Shown here piece by piece: positions 50,615 to 58,979 of a stretch of 64,000 nucleotides of DNA. The notes beneath the pieces are model-generated. The model did not search any database. It was given only the letters and a program-made list of their open reading frames with translations, and was not told the origin of the DNA. Positions within the stretch are counted from its first letter, which is position 1. Each line of letters opens with the position of its first letter. Source of the DNA: Neobacillus kokaensis (lineage in GTDB: Bacteria > Bacillota > Bacilli > Bacillales > Cytobacillaceae); the NCBI RefSeq assembly GCF_014656545.1, contig NZ_BNDS01000003.1, positions 271,887 through 335,886 on the forward strand, in the 5' to 3' direction. Both the position numbers and the translations under genes were made by a program.

Positions 50615-52288
50615 ATGATGGAAACAAGACAAGAGCGGAGATATGTCATCTTTGCTTTAATTGTTATTGCAGTCTATCTTTCGCCGCTGTTTATTTTACA
50701 GGAAAATGCCCATATCCGAGTCCATGACAATTTAGATTCAAATCTTGCCTGGTATAAGGTACTGGCAAGAAGCGGCGAACTGTTTGGCGGGATTAACGGG
50801 GCCATACCCCAAATCATTAATGGACTTTTATCTAGAAATGCCTTTGGAACTGAATATAGTGTCATCGTCTGGCTGTATGCCCTGTTTCCAACGATGATTG
50901 CCTATGGTTTCAGTCAGGCATTAACTAGAATTGTGGCTTTTTTCGGGATGTATTTATTATTAAAAAAGCATTTGCTCCCTGGTGAAAGATGGGTGACACT
51001 GAACATTGCCGCTGCGCTTGCTTTTGCCCTCACGCCGTTCTGGCCATCGGGAATGCTAAGTACTTTAGGAATGCCGCTAGCATTATGGGCCTTTTTAAAT
51101 ATTCGAAATGGCGAAGGATCATTAAAAGATTATCTCGTACTGACATTATTACCGCTTTACTCTAGTATTGTCTTAGGTTTTTTCTTCTTCTTAAGCGCGA
51201 TGGGAATCATTTGGCTTGTTGATGTGATTAGGGGCAAAGGGTGGAATTTTCGCTTTTTATATTCGATTGCCTATATGACCGTAGTTTATATGCTTGTAGA
51301 ATACCGATTGGTGTATTCATTTCTGTTTAAGGGAGAGCCTAACAGCCGTGATGAATATTTCCATGCTGAATTATCCTTTTGGCGTGCAGCACGCCTTACC
51401 ATTAAAAACTACGTACTCGGTCATACTCATGTCATGACAGTGCATACCTTATTCATCCTGCCTGCGACGCTAATCGCCATCTATTTTGTATATAAAAAGA
51501 AGCTGTGGAAGCAGGAAAAGCTTTTTGTTTTTTTATTTTCTTTGAACTTTTTATTGTCTCTGTGGTATGCCTTTTGGTTTTATGAGGGCTGGCTGCCCTT
51601 AACAAAGAAATTTCACTTTATGGATACGTTTAATTTTGCCCGCTATCATTTTTTAAGGCCGCTTGTGATCTATGCCAGCTTCGCCCTTGCGTTAAAAGTG
51701 ATCTCCCTCCAAGGATTTAGCTGGGCAAAAACAGCTAAGTGGCTCGCTGTCATGCAAATATTGCTGCTAGGATTATTTAATGACGAAATTATTTATCGAA
51801 AAAAACCAACTGTAAAACAATTTTATGCGGAAGAATTGTTTCAGGAAATAAAAGAGCATATCGCGCTGCCGCAGAAGGAGTATCGCGTCGCCAGTATCGG
51901 CATTCACCCAGCCATTGCGCAATATAACGGTTTTTATACGCTTGATACATACAATAATTTTTATCCATTACGCTATAAACACGAGTTTAGAAAAATAATC
52001 GAAAAGGAATTGGCAAAAAATAAAACCATCCGCCGGTATTACGATAAATGGGGCGGCCGCTGTTATATTTTTACTGCACAGCTCGGGAAAAGGTACATGA
52101 TTAAAAAAGACTCCAAACGGCACTTGAAGGATTTACAGTTAAATACGGATGTTTTCAAGGAATTGGGCGGCACGTATATTTTTGCAGCGCTGCCAATTGA
52201 TAATCCGGAAGAAAATCAGTTATCGCTGGAAAAAGTATTTGTGTCAAAGCTTTCTGCATGGAAAATTTACTTGTATAAGACATTGTAG
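50615..52288 (+). CDS. ykoS: Polytopic membrane protein, YkoS-like (DUF6044)
   Basis: 557 residues with about ten to eleven hydrophobic segments up to residue 390 and a soluble C-terminal part with YNGFYTLDTYNNFYPLRYKHEFR. Looks like a GT-C type or PMT-like membrane enzyme. It forms a cluster with a GT2 enzyme and a GtrA protein, as ykoS-ykoT do in B. subtilis, so it may transfer a lipid-linked sugar. Start ATG 50615 behind AGAGGTG. Confidence 0.8.
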   Translation: MMETRQERRYVIFALIVIAVYLSPLFILQENAHIRVHDNLDSNLAWYKVLARSGELFGGINGAIPQIINGLLSRNAFGTEYSVIVWLYALFPTMIAYGFSQALTRIVAFFGMYLLLKKHLLPGERWVTLNIAAALAFALTPFWPSGMLSTLGMPLALWAFLNIRNGEGSLKDYLVLTLLPLYSSIVLGFFFFLSAMGIIWLVDVIRGKGWNFRFLYSIAYMTVVYMLVEYRLVYSFLFKGEPNSRDEYFHAELSFWRAARLTIKNYVLGHTHVMTVHTLFILPATLIAIYFVYKKKLWKQEKLFVFLFSLNFLLSLWYAFWFYEGWLPLTKKFHFMDTFNFARYHFLRPLVIYASFALALKVISLQGFSWAKTAKWLAVMQILLLGLFNDEIIYRKKPTVKQFYAEELFQEIKEHIALPQKEYRVASIGIHPAIAQYNGFYTLDTYNNFYPLRYKHEFRKIIEKELAKNKTIRRYYDKWGGRCYIFTAQLGKRYMIKKDSKRHLKDLQLNTDVFKELGGTYIFAALPIDNPEENQLSLEKVFVSKLSAWKIYLYKTL

Positions 52289-52306
52289 ACATCGGGGGTA
52301 TGCAGC

Positions 52307-53335
52307 ATGAGGGGTACAGTCCTTACTATTGTGGTACCATGTTACAACGAGGAAGAAATTTTGCCAGAAACAATCATCCGTCTGCACGAGCTATTGGATA
52401 AGCTGATTGATGAAGCGTTAATTTCGGACCGTAGTAAAATTCTGTTCGTTGATGACGGGAGTAAGGATCGAACATGGGAGATTATTTATAAAGAAGGATT
52501 GAAAAATAAATATGTAAAGGGTCTGAAATTAGCGCGAAATGTCGGTCACCAAAACGCGCTGATTGCAGGACTCCAAGCGGCCGGAGAACTTTCAGACTGC
52601 GTTGTCTCGATCGATGCTGACCTTCAGGATGATATTCAAGTGATTCGGAAATTTATGCTTAGGTTCCATGAAGGCTGCGAAATTGTTTATGGGGTGCGTA
52701 AAAGCCGGGAGACAGATACCTTTTTTAAACGCAGCACTGCACAGGGCTTTTATAAGCTCATGAGAGGCTTAGGTGTTGACCTTGTTTATAATCATGCGGA
52801 CTTCCGGTTAATGAGTCAGCGGGCAATTAAAGAGCTCGAACGATTTAAAGAGGTGAATCTCTTTTTAAGAGGGATTGTTCCGCTTCTTGGCTTTCGCTCG
52901 GATGTGGTCTACTACGACCGGTTAGAACGGAAAGCTGGCGAAACAAAATATCCGTTGAAAAAGATGCTTGCTTTTGCTTTTGACGGCATTACCTCCTTTT
53001 CAATTTCACCGATTCGATTTGTTCTTGTTGTTGGCTTTGTATCATTTCTTATGAGTCTTGCTTTTGGCAGCTACTTTTTAATGCTGAAGTTTTTAGGGGC
53101 GACCCAGACAGGCTGGACATCGCTGATCACCTCTATCTGGCTGATTGGCGGCTTGCAGCTTATTGCTATCGGCTTAATTGGTGAGTATGTTGGAAAAATT
53201 TATAAGGAAACAAAGCAGAGGCCAAAGTTCGTTATAGATATTGACACGTTTAACCTCCCGATACCAAAGCGTCAGCTGCAGATGCCGGGGGAGGAGGGGG
53301 TTGTTTATCCTAAAGTATCTGAAACCGGTAAATAA
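52307..53335 (+). CDS. ykoT: GT2 polyprenyl-phosphate glycosyltransferase (YkoT-like)
   Basis: 342 residues. An N-terminal GT-A domain: LTIVVPCYNEEEILPET, LFVDDGSKDRTW (DDGS) and SIDADLQDD (the DxD region). Two C-terminal membrane helices (about 235-258 and 268-290) as in DPM1/GtrB proteins. Makes a polyprenyl-phosphate sugar that the flanking GtrA could flip and the YkoS-like protein use. Confidence 0.9.
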   Translation: MRGTVLTIVVPCYNEEEILPETIIRLHELLDKLIDEALISDRSKILFVDDGSKDRTWEIIYKEGLKNKYVKGLKLARNVGHQNALIAGLQAAGELSDCVVSIDADLQDDIQVIRKFMLRFHEGCEIVYGVRKSRETDTFFKRSTAQGFYKLMRGLGVDLVYNHADFRLMSQRAIKELERFKEVNLFLRGIVPLLGFRSDVVYYDRLERKAGETKYPLKKMLAFAFDGITSFSISPIRFVLVVGFVSFLMSLAFGSYFLMLKFLGATQTGWTSLITSIWLIGGLQLIAIGLIGEYVGKIYKETKQRPKFVIDIDTFNLPIPKRQLQMPGEEGVVYPKVSETGK

Positions 53336-53735
53336 TGATTTTATCCGCTTTCTTCTTGTGGGCACCGTAAATACTTTTGTCGGCTTAGCAATCATGTTTT
53401 TTCTCTTAAATGTTTTAGGTATCTCCTACTGGGTCTCCACTTTTACAGGAAATACAGTCGGAGCTTGTGTCAGCTATTTATTAAATCGATCCTTCACGTT
53501 CCGAAGCAGCGTATCTTTGCAAAAAGGACTGCCTCGATTTTGTGCGATAATCTTCATTTGCTATTTTAGCGCTTATTTTTGCAGTGAAAAAATCCTTCAA
53601 GCAGCGGGTCATTTGTTTCCGCTTGACCAGAGCTTTATACAAAATAGTTCGATTCTTTTAGGGAGCGGGTTATATACGTTAAGTAATTATTTAGGTCAAA
53701 AGTATATTGTATTTAAGAAAATAACACCTGCCTAA
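53301..53735 (+). CDS. GtrA-family membrane protein (flippase-like)
   Basis: About 144 residues from TTG 53301, with GGAGGAGGGGG just before it; overlaps ykoT by 35 bp. Four membrane helices. FIRFLLVGTVNTFVGLAIMFFLL and SYLLNRSFTFRS are the GtrA signatures. Predicted to translocate the lipid-linked sugar made by the upstream enzyme. Confidence 0.88.
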   Translation: MFILKYLKPVNNDFIRFLLVGTVNTFVGLAIMFFLLNVLGISYWVSTFTGNTVGACVSYLLNRSFTFRSSVSLQKGLPRFCAIIFICYFSAYFCSEKILQAAGHLFPLDQSFIQNSSILLGSGLYTLSNYLGQKYIVFKKITPA

Positions 53736-53746
53736 AGGGATTTATT

Positions 53747-53798
53747 TCGGGTTTAGTTCTCATGAACAATATATGAGTACAAACCCGATTGTTTTTTG
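53747..53798 (+). terminator. Terminator after the glycosyltransferase cluster
   Basis: TCGGGTTT and AAACCCGA with inner CTCAT/ATGAG, followed by a T run. Confidence 0.85.
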
Positions 53799-53866
53799 TC
53801 GTACAACCTCCTAATGCTGAATAAGAATGTGTAGACAGGCTTTTTTACAGTAGGGGGAGAACTTAA

Positions 53867-54493
53867 ATGAATGTGTTTATTAGCTATATTTTATTAGGAT
53901 TGTCGCTTGCTGCTCCGATTGGCCCTGTTAATGCAGCTCAAATCGATCGTGGAATAAGAAGCGGGTTTATGCATTCCTGGCTTGTTGGCGTGGGGGCGGT
54001 TGTGGCTGATGGAATTTATATGCTGATTGTTTACATAGGGGTTGTTAAGTTTCTACAAACGGAATTTATGCAAACCTTCCTTTGGCTGTTTGGTTTTTTT
54101 GTTCTCATCTATACAGGTGTGGAAACCATAATGAATGCCGGAAAAGTTCATTTAGAGTACGCAAGGTCAAAGGAACCTTTATACAAATCGTTTTTTACCG
54201 GTTTTTTCATGTCCATCTCCAATCCGTTAACAATTTTATTTTGGCTTGGGATTTACGGCTCCGTTCTTGCAAAAACGGCAGCGACCTATGAGACCCCTCA
54301 ATTAGTACTTTACAGCAGTGCTATTTTTATTGGATTATTAATATGGGATATTACGATGGCAAGTGTGGCAAGCAGTTTTCGAAATTACTTAACCTCCCGG
54401 CTATTAGTAACAATTTCACTCTTTTCCGGTGCTTCCTTAATAGGTTTCGGGATTTATTTCGGGATTCAGGCGTTTCAAAATTTATTTAGTTAA
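53867..54493 (+). CDS. LysE-family exporter
   Basis: 208 residues with six hydrophobic segments. GLSLAAPIGPVNAAQIDRGIRSG near 10 is the LysE/RhtB signature, and SISNPLTILFWLG near 115 the second. Exports an amino acid or related small molecule; substrate unknown. AGGGGGAG upstream. Confidence 0.88.
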   Translation: MNVFISYILLGLSLAAPIGPVNAAQIDRGIRSGFMHSWLVGVGAVVADGIYMLIVYIGVVKFLQTEFMQTFLWLFGFFVLIYTGVETIMNAGKVHLEYARSKEPLYKSFFTGFFMSISNPLTILFWLGIYGSVLAKTAATYETPQLVLYSSAIFIGLLIWDITMASVASSFRNYLTSRLLVTISLFSGASLIGFGIYFGIQAFQNLFS

Positions 54494-54526
54494 AAAGGCC
54501 AGCACCGTTAAGGACGCTGGCTTTCC
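54493..54526. terminator. Terminator between the LysE and permease genes
   Basis: AAAGGCCAGC and GCTGGCTTT imperfect stem. Confidence 0.75.
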
Positions 54527-55879
54527 TTATGCAGTTGGCCACGGGTATAACACTCGTTTCCGTTTCTTTTTCCATTTTGTATTCATAATCAGGGTGATAC
54601 CGCCGATAATTCCGATAAATGCTAAGCTGATAAAAAATCCCGGTCTGCTTGTCTCATGAAAAAGCGTACCGCTGACAGCAATTAAAATAAAAATGGTTCC
54701 AATGAAATATTTTATTTTATCCATTGTTTTTAGTTTCAGCAGTTTTCGTGGACTTGCGAGAATAAACATCCAATTATAAAGCAGCATCAGTCCCGCAGCA
54801 GTTGTAATATACTCGTATACTTTATTTGGCATTAACAAGGCAGAAATAACCGACGAGGCAATGCCAAGCATAGTTAGAATCAACGTCGGAAGAGGGACCT
54901 TTAACTTCCCTGTTCTTGAAAAACTAACCGGTGCATCGCCTTCCTTTGCTAAGGTTACCAAAACGCTTGTCACACCATATAAAGAAGCAACCATTGTGGA
55001 AAAACCGGCGATTATCAAGGCACCATTAAAAATATGCGGTACGAATGATAGATTATAGGCTTCTAAAGCGATGACAAATGGGCTTTCTTTATCATTAAAT
55101 TTATGCCAGGAGACCATCGTGACGGCAAGCCCGATAGAGAGAGCATATATAATCATAAGGGAAAACAACATAACCCTCCCTGCTTTAGGTGCATCCTTAG
55201 GGTTTTTTAATTTAGTGGCCATCAATCCCAATATTTCGATGCCGCCGAATGCATAATACGCAAAAATAACCGCCGACCATAATCCAAGGATTCCTCCCGG
55301 AAGAAGTTCCTTTTTGCTGTTTGGGTATTCGATAGGGCGATTGCCATCAATAACCCCAAAGATAGCCAAGGCGGCAATAATGATGAACATTAGGATAGCG
55401 GATATCTTGATCACCGCTAAAATATTTTCTAGCTTGTTTAATAAACCTACACCGATTAAAATGACGACAAGTCCTAGTACAGCATAGCCGGCAGCAAACA
55501 GCCAAAGCGGAACTTTGGGAAACCAAAACCTGGAAAAAATTGAAAGGGCAGTCATTTGGCTTCCCATGATTAGAACCTCTGATACCCAATACACCCAGCC
55601 GCTGCTGAAACCCGCCCAGCGCCCGTATGCCTTTTTCGCATAGGACCTGAATCCGCCTTCTAATGGTTCTTGGGCGGTCATTTTTGAAAGGGCATCAAAG
55701 ACCATGTACGTACCCACAGCGGCAATAACATAGGCAATTAACAAAGATGGCCCCGTCATTTTGATCGCTAAGCTTGAGCCAAGAAAGAAACCTGTGCCAA
55801 TCGTACAGCCAACCCCAAATAAGGACAGCTGCCACCATTTCATATTGTTTTCCTGAGCTCTGGACTTAGATTTACCCAT
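54527..55879 (-). CDS. APC-family amino acid permease
   Basis: 450 residues, about twelve membrane helices. The N-terminal GVGCTIGTGFFLGSSLAI is the APC substrate-binding signature of helix 1; GGIEILGLMATKLKNPKDAPKA marks the middle loop. Start ATG 55879 behind AAAGGAG, which lies 1 nt downstream of the stop of a tiny upstream gene. Substrate unknown. Confidence 0.9.
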   Translation of the reverse strand: MGKSKSRAQENNMKWWQLSLFGVGCTIGTGFFLGSSLAIKMTGPSLLIAYVIAAVGTYMVFDALSKMTAQEPLEGGFRSYAKKAYGRWAGFSSGWVYWVSEVLIMGSQMTALSIFSRFWFPKVPLWLFAAGYAVLGLVVILIGVGLLNKLENILAVIKISAILMFIIIAALAIFGVIDGNRPIEYPNSKKELLPGGILGLWSAVIFAYYAFGGIEILGLMATKLKNPKDAPKAGRVMLFSLMIIYALSIGLAVTMVSWHKFNDKESPFVIALEAYNLSFVPHIFNGALIIAGFSTMVASLYGVTSVLVTLAKEGDAPVSFSRTGKLKVPLPTLILTMLGIASSVISALLMPNKVYEYITTAAGLMLLYNWMFILASPRKLLKLKTMDKIKYFIGTIFILIAVSGTLFHETSRPGFFISLAFIGIIGGITLIMNTKWKKKRKRVLYPWPTA

Positions 55880-55891
55880 CAAACTGCTCCT

Positions 55892-56047
55892 TTATGAACG
55901 ACCTGCACCAGGTGACTTATCCGTATCGCTTTGATTATTATAGTCTTGGTCGTTTAGTCCGGGTTTTTGGTTTCTGTCGGTCCCTAAATACTCCGGCTCG
56001 TGTTTTTTCTGAGCTTTTCTAAATTTGTCAAAATCCGGATTTATCAA
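55892..56047 (-). CDS. Small hydrophilic protein of 51 residues, function unknown
   Basis: TTG start at 56047 with GAGGAG 6 nt upstream; stop TAA is 1 nt before the AAGGAG of the downstream permease, so the two are translationally linked. Sequence features: DFDKFRKAQKKHEPEYLGTD, then a QDYNNQSDTDKSPG tail; no cysteine or membrane segment. It is below common length cutoffs. No family is recognised. Confidence 0.65.
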   Translation of the reverse strand: MINPDFDKFRKAQKKHEPEYLGTDRNQKPGLNDQDYNNQSDTDKSPGAGRS

Positions 56048-56266
56048 ATGAATCTCCTCATTTCGTAAGGAATTTACTCCTTTTTAAGATATACTGCAGG
56101 CTGTTACTTATGCGGAAAGTTTACTTGGTTTTTGATGGAATTAAATATTTAGTACATAATCAGCTGCAAAACAATTGAAAATAAGGAAGAGCTATATAAA
56201 TTTGCAAATAAATCTGTTGAAAATAGATCTTTGAAAACGTGTTTTTCTTTGAAAGGGGCAGTTACA

Positions 56267-57022
56267 ATGTTATCTACAGAAAAGCTAGCCGATTTACGGC
56301 TCCAGCTATTAGCTGAAAAGGCGGAATTACAGGAGAACCTCGAGCAAAATGATCATTTTGATTATGAACGAGGCTTCTGGCATGAGTCTATGGGGGAGTT
56401 ATCAAGCTACGATAACCACCCCGCAGATGAAGGGTCATCCCTTTTTGAAAGGGAGAAGGATAACGCCTTGCTCGAGCATTATAAAATTCAGCTAAGCAAT
56501 ATCGATAAAGCATTAGAGGCAATGGAAAATGGCACGTATGGAAAATGTGAGGTCTGCGGAAAGGAAATCCCGTTCGAACGACTTGAGGCATTACCGAATA
56601 CTACCTATTGCATCGAGCATACTCCAGACAAGGTCACTTCTCATAATCGGCCAATTGAAGAGGGCGTCTTAATGCCGCCATGGGGGAAATTTGCTATGGA
56701 CGAAAAGGATGAAGATGTTGCCTTTGATGCAGAAGACTCCTGGCAAACTGTCGCCCAATGGGGAACATCCGAAACTCCGTCAGATCTTGCTTTCCCGCAG
56801 GACGATTTTCAGGATATCTATATTGAAGCTGATGAAAATATCGGTTATGTGGAAGATTACGAAAACTTTGTCGGCAACGATATGTATGGTAATAATATAA
56901 AAGTATATCCAAATCCGCAGCATGAACGATATGAAGATGAACTTGATGAAGAAGGCATCATGACAAGCTTTGGGGATCTACCGGCATTTGAACACGACCC
57001 TTATGTGGATGATGATAAGTGA
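56267..57022 (+). CDS. yteA: YteA-type DksA/TraR zinc-finger protein
   Basis: 251 residues from ATG 56267, with AAAGGGG upstream. An N-terminal coiled-coil region (about 1-85), then a DksA-like zinc finger with C94, C97, C115 and H118 (CEVC and CIEH, so C3H rather than C4), then a long acidic tail. In B. subtilis YteA-like proteins are linked to sporulation or stress; action on RNA polymerase is plausible but unproven. Confidence 0.87.
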   Translation: MLSTEKLADLRLQLLAEKAELQENLEQNDHFDYERGFWHESMGELSSYDNHPADEGSSLFEREKDNALLEHYKIQLSNIDKALEAMENGTYGKCEVCGKEIPFERLEALPNTTYCIEHTPDKVTSHNRPIEEGVLMPPWGKFAMDEKDEDVAFDAEDSWQTVAQWGTSETPSDLAFPQDDFQDIYIEADENIGYVEDYENFVGNDMYGNNIKVYPNPQHERYEDELDEEGIMTSFGDLPAFEHDPYVDDDK

Positions 57023-57023
57023 T

Positions 57024-57062
57024 CAAAAAGAAAACAGCTTTTGAGTAAAAAGCTGTTTTCTC
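57024..57062. terminator. Terminator between yteA and yozQ
   Basis: GAAAACAGCTTTT and AAAAAGCTGTTTTC. Confidence 0.88.
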
Positions 57063-57068
57063 TAGTTT

Positions 57069-57281
57069 TTATCCTTGATCGCTGCTGTTAAGCGGGATTT
57101 CCTGACCATCTTCAGTTTCAATAACAGCGCCGATTTCACCTTCAGCATAAACGTCACTCACTTGCTCATGCGTTTCGGCAAGTCCTGAGGAGAGAGTATC
57201 CTTTTCCTGATAATAACTTGGATGAAAGAAACTACCGGCAACTTCTTTTTCAGGGTTGGCTTTCTGTTTTTGTTTGTCCAA
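57069..57281 (-). CDS. yozQ: YozQ-like DUF4025 protein
   Basis: 70 residues from TTG 57281, with AAAGGAGTG upstream. SSGLAETHEQVSDVYAEGEIGAVIE and the terminal GQEIPL are the family blocks. Acidic, soluble, possibly spore-related, function unknown. Confidence 0.82.
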   Translation of the reverse strand: MDKQKQKANPEKEVAGSFFHPSYYQEKDTLSSGLAETHEQVSDVYAEGEIGAVIETEDGQEIPLNSSDQG

Positions 57282-57369
57282 TGTAAACACTCCTTTGAAA
57301 AATGGATTCAACGGTATTTTCGTCTTTTTTCATGCGTATTACTCATAAAAATAAAAGGGAGCTGACAAT

Positions 57370-57516
57370 ATGAATAAAAGAAATGAGTTTCCAACTCGCG
57401 AGCAACTGGATGAGGCATTCCATTTCCTCCATGACCAAATAAACAAAATCTCTATTATCGAGGATATAGAAATGATGAAAAAGGAAAAAGAAGGGGAAGA
57501 CGAAAATCTTATGTGA
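57370..57516 (+). CDS. Small charged protein of 48 residues, function unknown
   Basis: ATG 57370 with GGGAG 8 nt upstream; ends at TGA 57514-57516. Mostly helical and charged: REQLDEAFHFLHDQINKI and a KKEKEGEDEN tail. Divergent from yozQ. Codon use and the ribosome binding site look genuine, but it is too short to be sure. Confidence 0.6.
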   Translation: MNKRNEFPTREQLDEAFHFLHDQINKISIIEDIEMMKKEKEGEDENLM

Positions 57517-57690
57517 TTTTGCTCAAAAGTTGATACGGGCGGGTGTTATTGGACAAAATAAAGCGCTGAGATTGTTCGAATAATCCAAGGGTCCCCCGGT
57601 CAAAATAAAGTGTTTCTGTTAAGGTTGTTTTGAGTCACCATTTACGATATAGTTGCTATTGTTCTAAAGGATTATTAAAGGTGGTTTACT

Positions 57691-58587
57691 ATGGTCATGA
57701 GAGAAGCCCTGGCTAAGAAAATAGCTTGGATTAGTGTAATAAGTAATATCATTCTCACATTAGGAAAAATTTTTATTGGCTGGTATGGTAAATCCGACGC
57801 CGTTTTTGCAGACGGGATCCATTCGGCAGCAGATGTGTTTGCATCAGTCATCGTCCTGCTGGTAATAAAAATTGCCAATAAGCCTGCGGATAAGGAACAT
57901 CCTTACGGTCATGGAAAAGCAGAAGTAATTGTCTCCGAGATTGTCGGAATTCTACTCCTCCTCGTATCCATTTATGTGGTTTATGAAGGCATTTCCGGTT
58001 TCTTTCATAAAGTCGAATCACCAAGCATTTTAGCAATGTGGGTTGCGCTTATTTCATTTGTGGCAAAGGTGATTTTATACCGCAGTTCTTTACGGGTTGC
58101 CGAGCAGCATAGCAGTAAAGCCATTGAGGCAATTGCCTATGATCATAAAGCAGATATTGTGGCTTCCATTGCAGCCGCTATTGGTGTGCTGCTATCGATT
58201 ATTGGCGAACGCTTTGATGTTTATTTCTTACTTTATGGTGACAAGGTTGCAAGTATTTTTGTTGCCTATTTAATTTTTAAGATTGCCAAAGAGATGTTAA
58301 CTGAAGCATTTGATATTTTACTTGAGCGGAACATTAACATCGAAACGATTTCGGAATATATTACTATCATTAAGGAATTTCCTGAAGTAAAGCGAATTGA
58401 TCGCATTAGGGCGAGAGAGCATGGTCATTATGTCTTAGTGGATCTTAGAATATCAATTGATCACTTTAAAACAATAAAGCAGGGGCATGACCTTGCGAAA
58501 GCAATCAAAGGAAAACTAATGGAACAGAACGATAATATCCATGAAGTACTAATTCATTTAAACCCTTATTTTCCTGAAGAAAAATAA
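57691..58587 (+). CDS. Cation diffusion facilitator, probably Mn/Fe efflux
   Basis: 298 residues with six membrane helices and a C-terminal cytoplasmic domain. Helix 2 carries D41 and H44-x3-D48 (ADGIHSAAD); helix 5 carries D151-x3-D155 (YDHKAD). A D-x3-D in helix 5, rather than H-x3-D, is seen in the manganese-exporting MneP/MneS/MntE group, so manganese is the preferred guess. AAAGGTGG upstream. Confidence 0.85.
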   Translation: MVMREALAKKIAWISVISNIILTLGKIFIGWYGKSDAVFADGIHSAADVFASVIVLLVIKIANKPADKEHPYGHGKAEVIVSEIVGILLLLVSIYVVYEGISGFFHKVESPSILAMWVALISFVAKVILYRSSLRVAEQHSSKAIEAIAYDHKADIVASIAAAIGVLLSIIGERFDVYFLLYGDKVASIFVAYLIFKIAKEMLTEAFDILLERNINIETISEYITIIKEFPEVKRIDRIRAREHGHYVLVDLRISIDHFKTIKQGHDLAKAIKGKLMEQNDNIHEVLIHLNPYFPEEK

Positions 58588-58718
58588 GGCATTAAAAAAA
58601 CAGGGTTTGTGCTTTCAGGGATTTGGGTTTATGATAAGATAGGAAATAGTATTTTATTTCAGCTTGCTAATACGGCTGCATATTTAAACGAGATTAACGT
58701 GCAAAGGAGTTGATATTT

Positions 58719-58958
58719 TTGAGTTATCCCATAGATCCGGACCCTAGCAGTAGGCGCGGGGAAGTCAATGTTTTCTTTGAATTGTCTAGCTCCAGCGCCT
58801 ACCCCCTCAAGGTCACAAGCCAATCCTCCCAGAAAGGTAAAGAGCACCTTTCTGAAAGGCTTACCTTGTGCTTGACGGGGGTGAACAAGGCGCTTGCGCT
58901 TTTCGGGTTGATAATCATGAATATCAGCTCTCGAAGGGTTGTTGGCTTCCTCCATTAA
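58719..58958 (+). CDS. Short ORF running into a dispersed repeat
   Basis: TTG 58719 has a perfect AAAGGAG 9 nt upstream. The first 20 codons (SYPIDPDPSSRRGEVNVFFE) precede the repeat at 58782; the remaining codons are read from the repeat itself and are unlikely to be native. This may be a small gene truncated or extended by repeat insertion. No recognised family. Confidence 0.4.
   Translation: MSYPIDPDPSSRRGEVNVFFELSSSSAYPLKVTSQSSQKGKEHLSERLTLCLTGVNKALALFGLIIMNISSRRVVGFLH
58782..58905. repeat. Dispersed repeat, TGTCTAGCTCCAGCGCC family
   Basis: About 124 bp, homologous end to end to 35532-35655 by eye. Arms AGCGCCTACCCCC and GGGGGTGAACAAGGCGCT, inner CACAAG/CTTGTG and AGAAAGGT with ACCTTTCT form a branched hairpin; compensating changes against the other copy keep the inner stem paired. 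Confidence 0.88.
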
Positions 58959-58979
58959 AGTAAGTGGGGAGGTTTTAAC

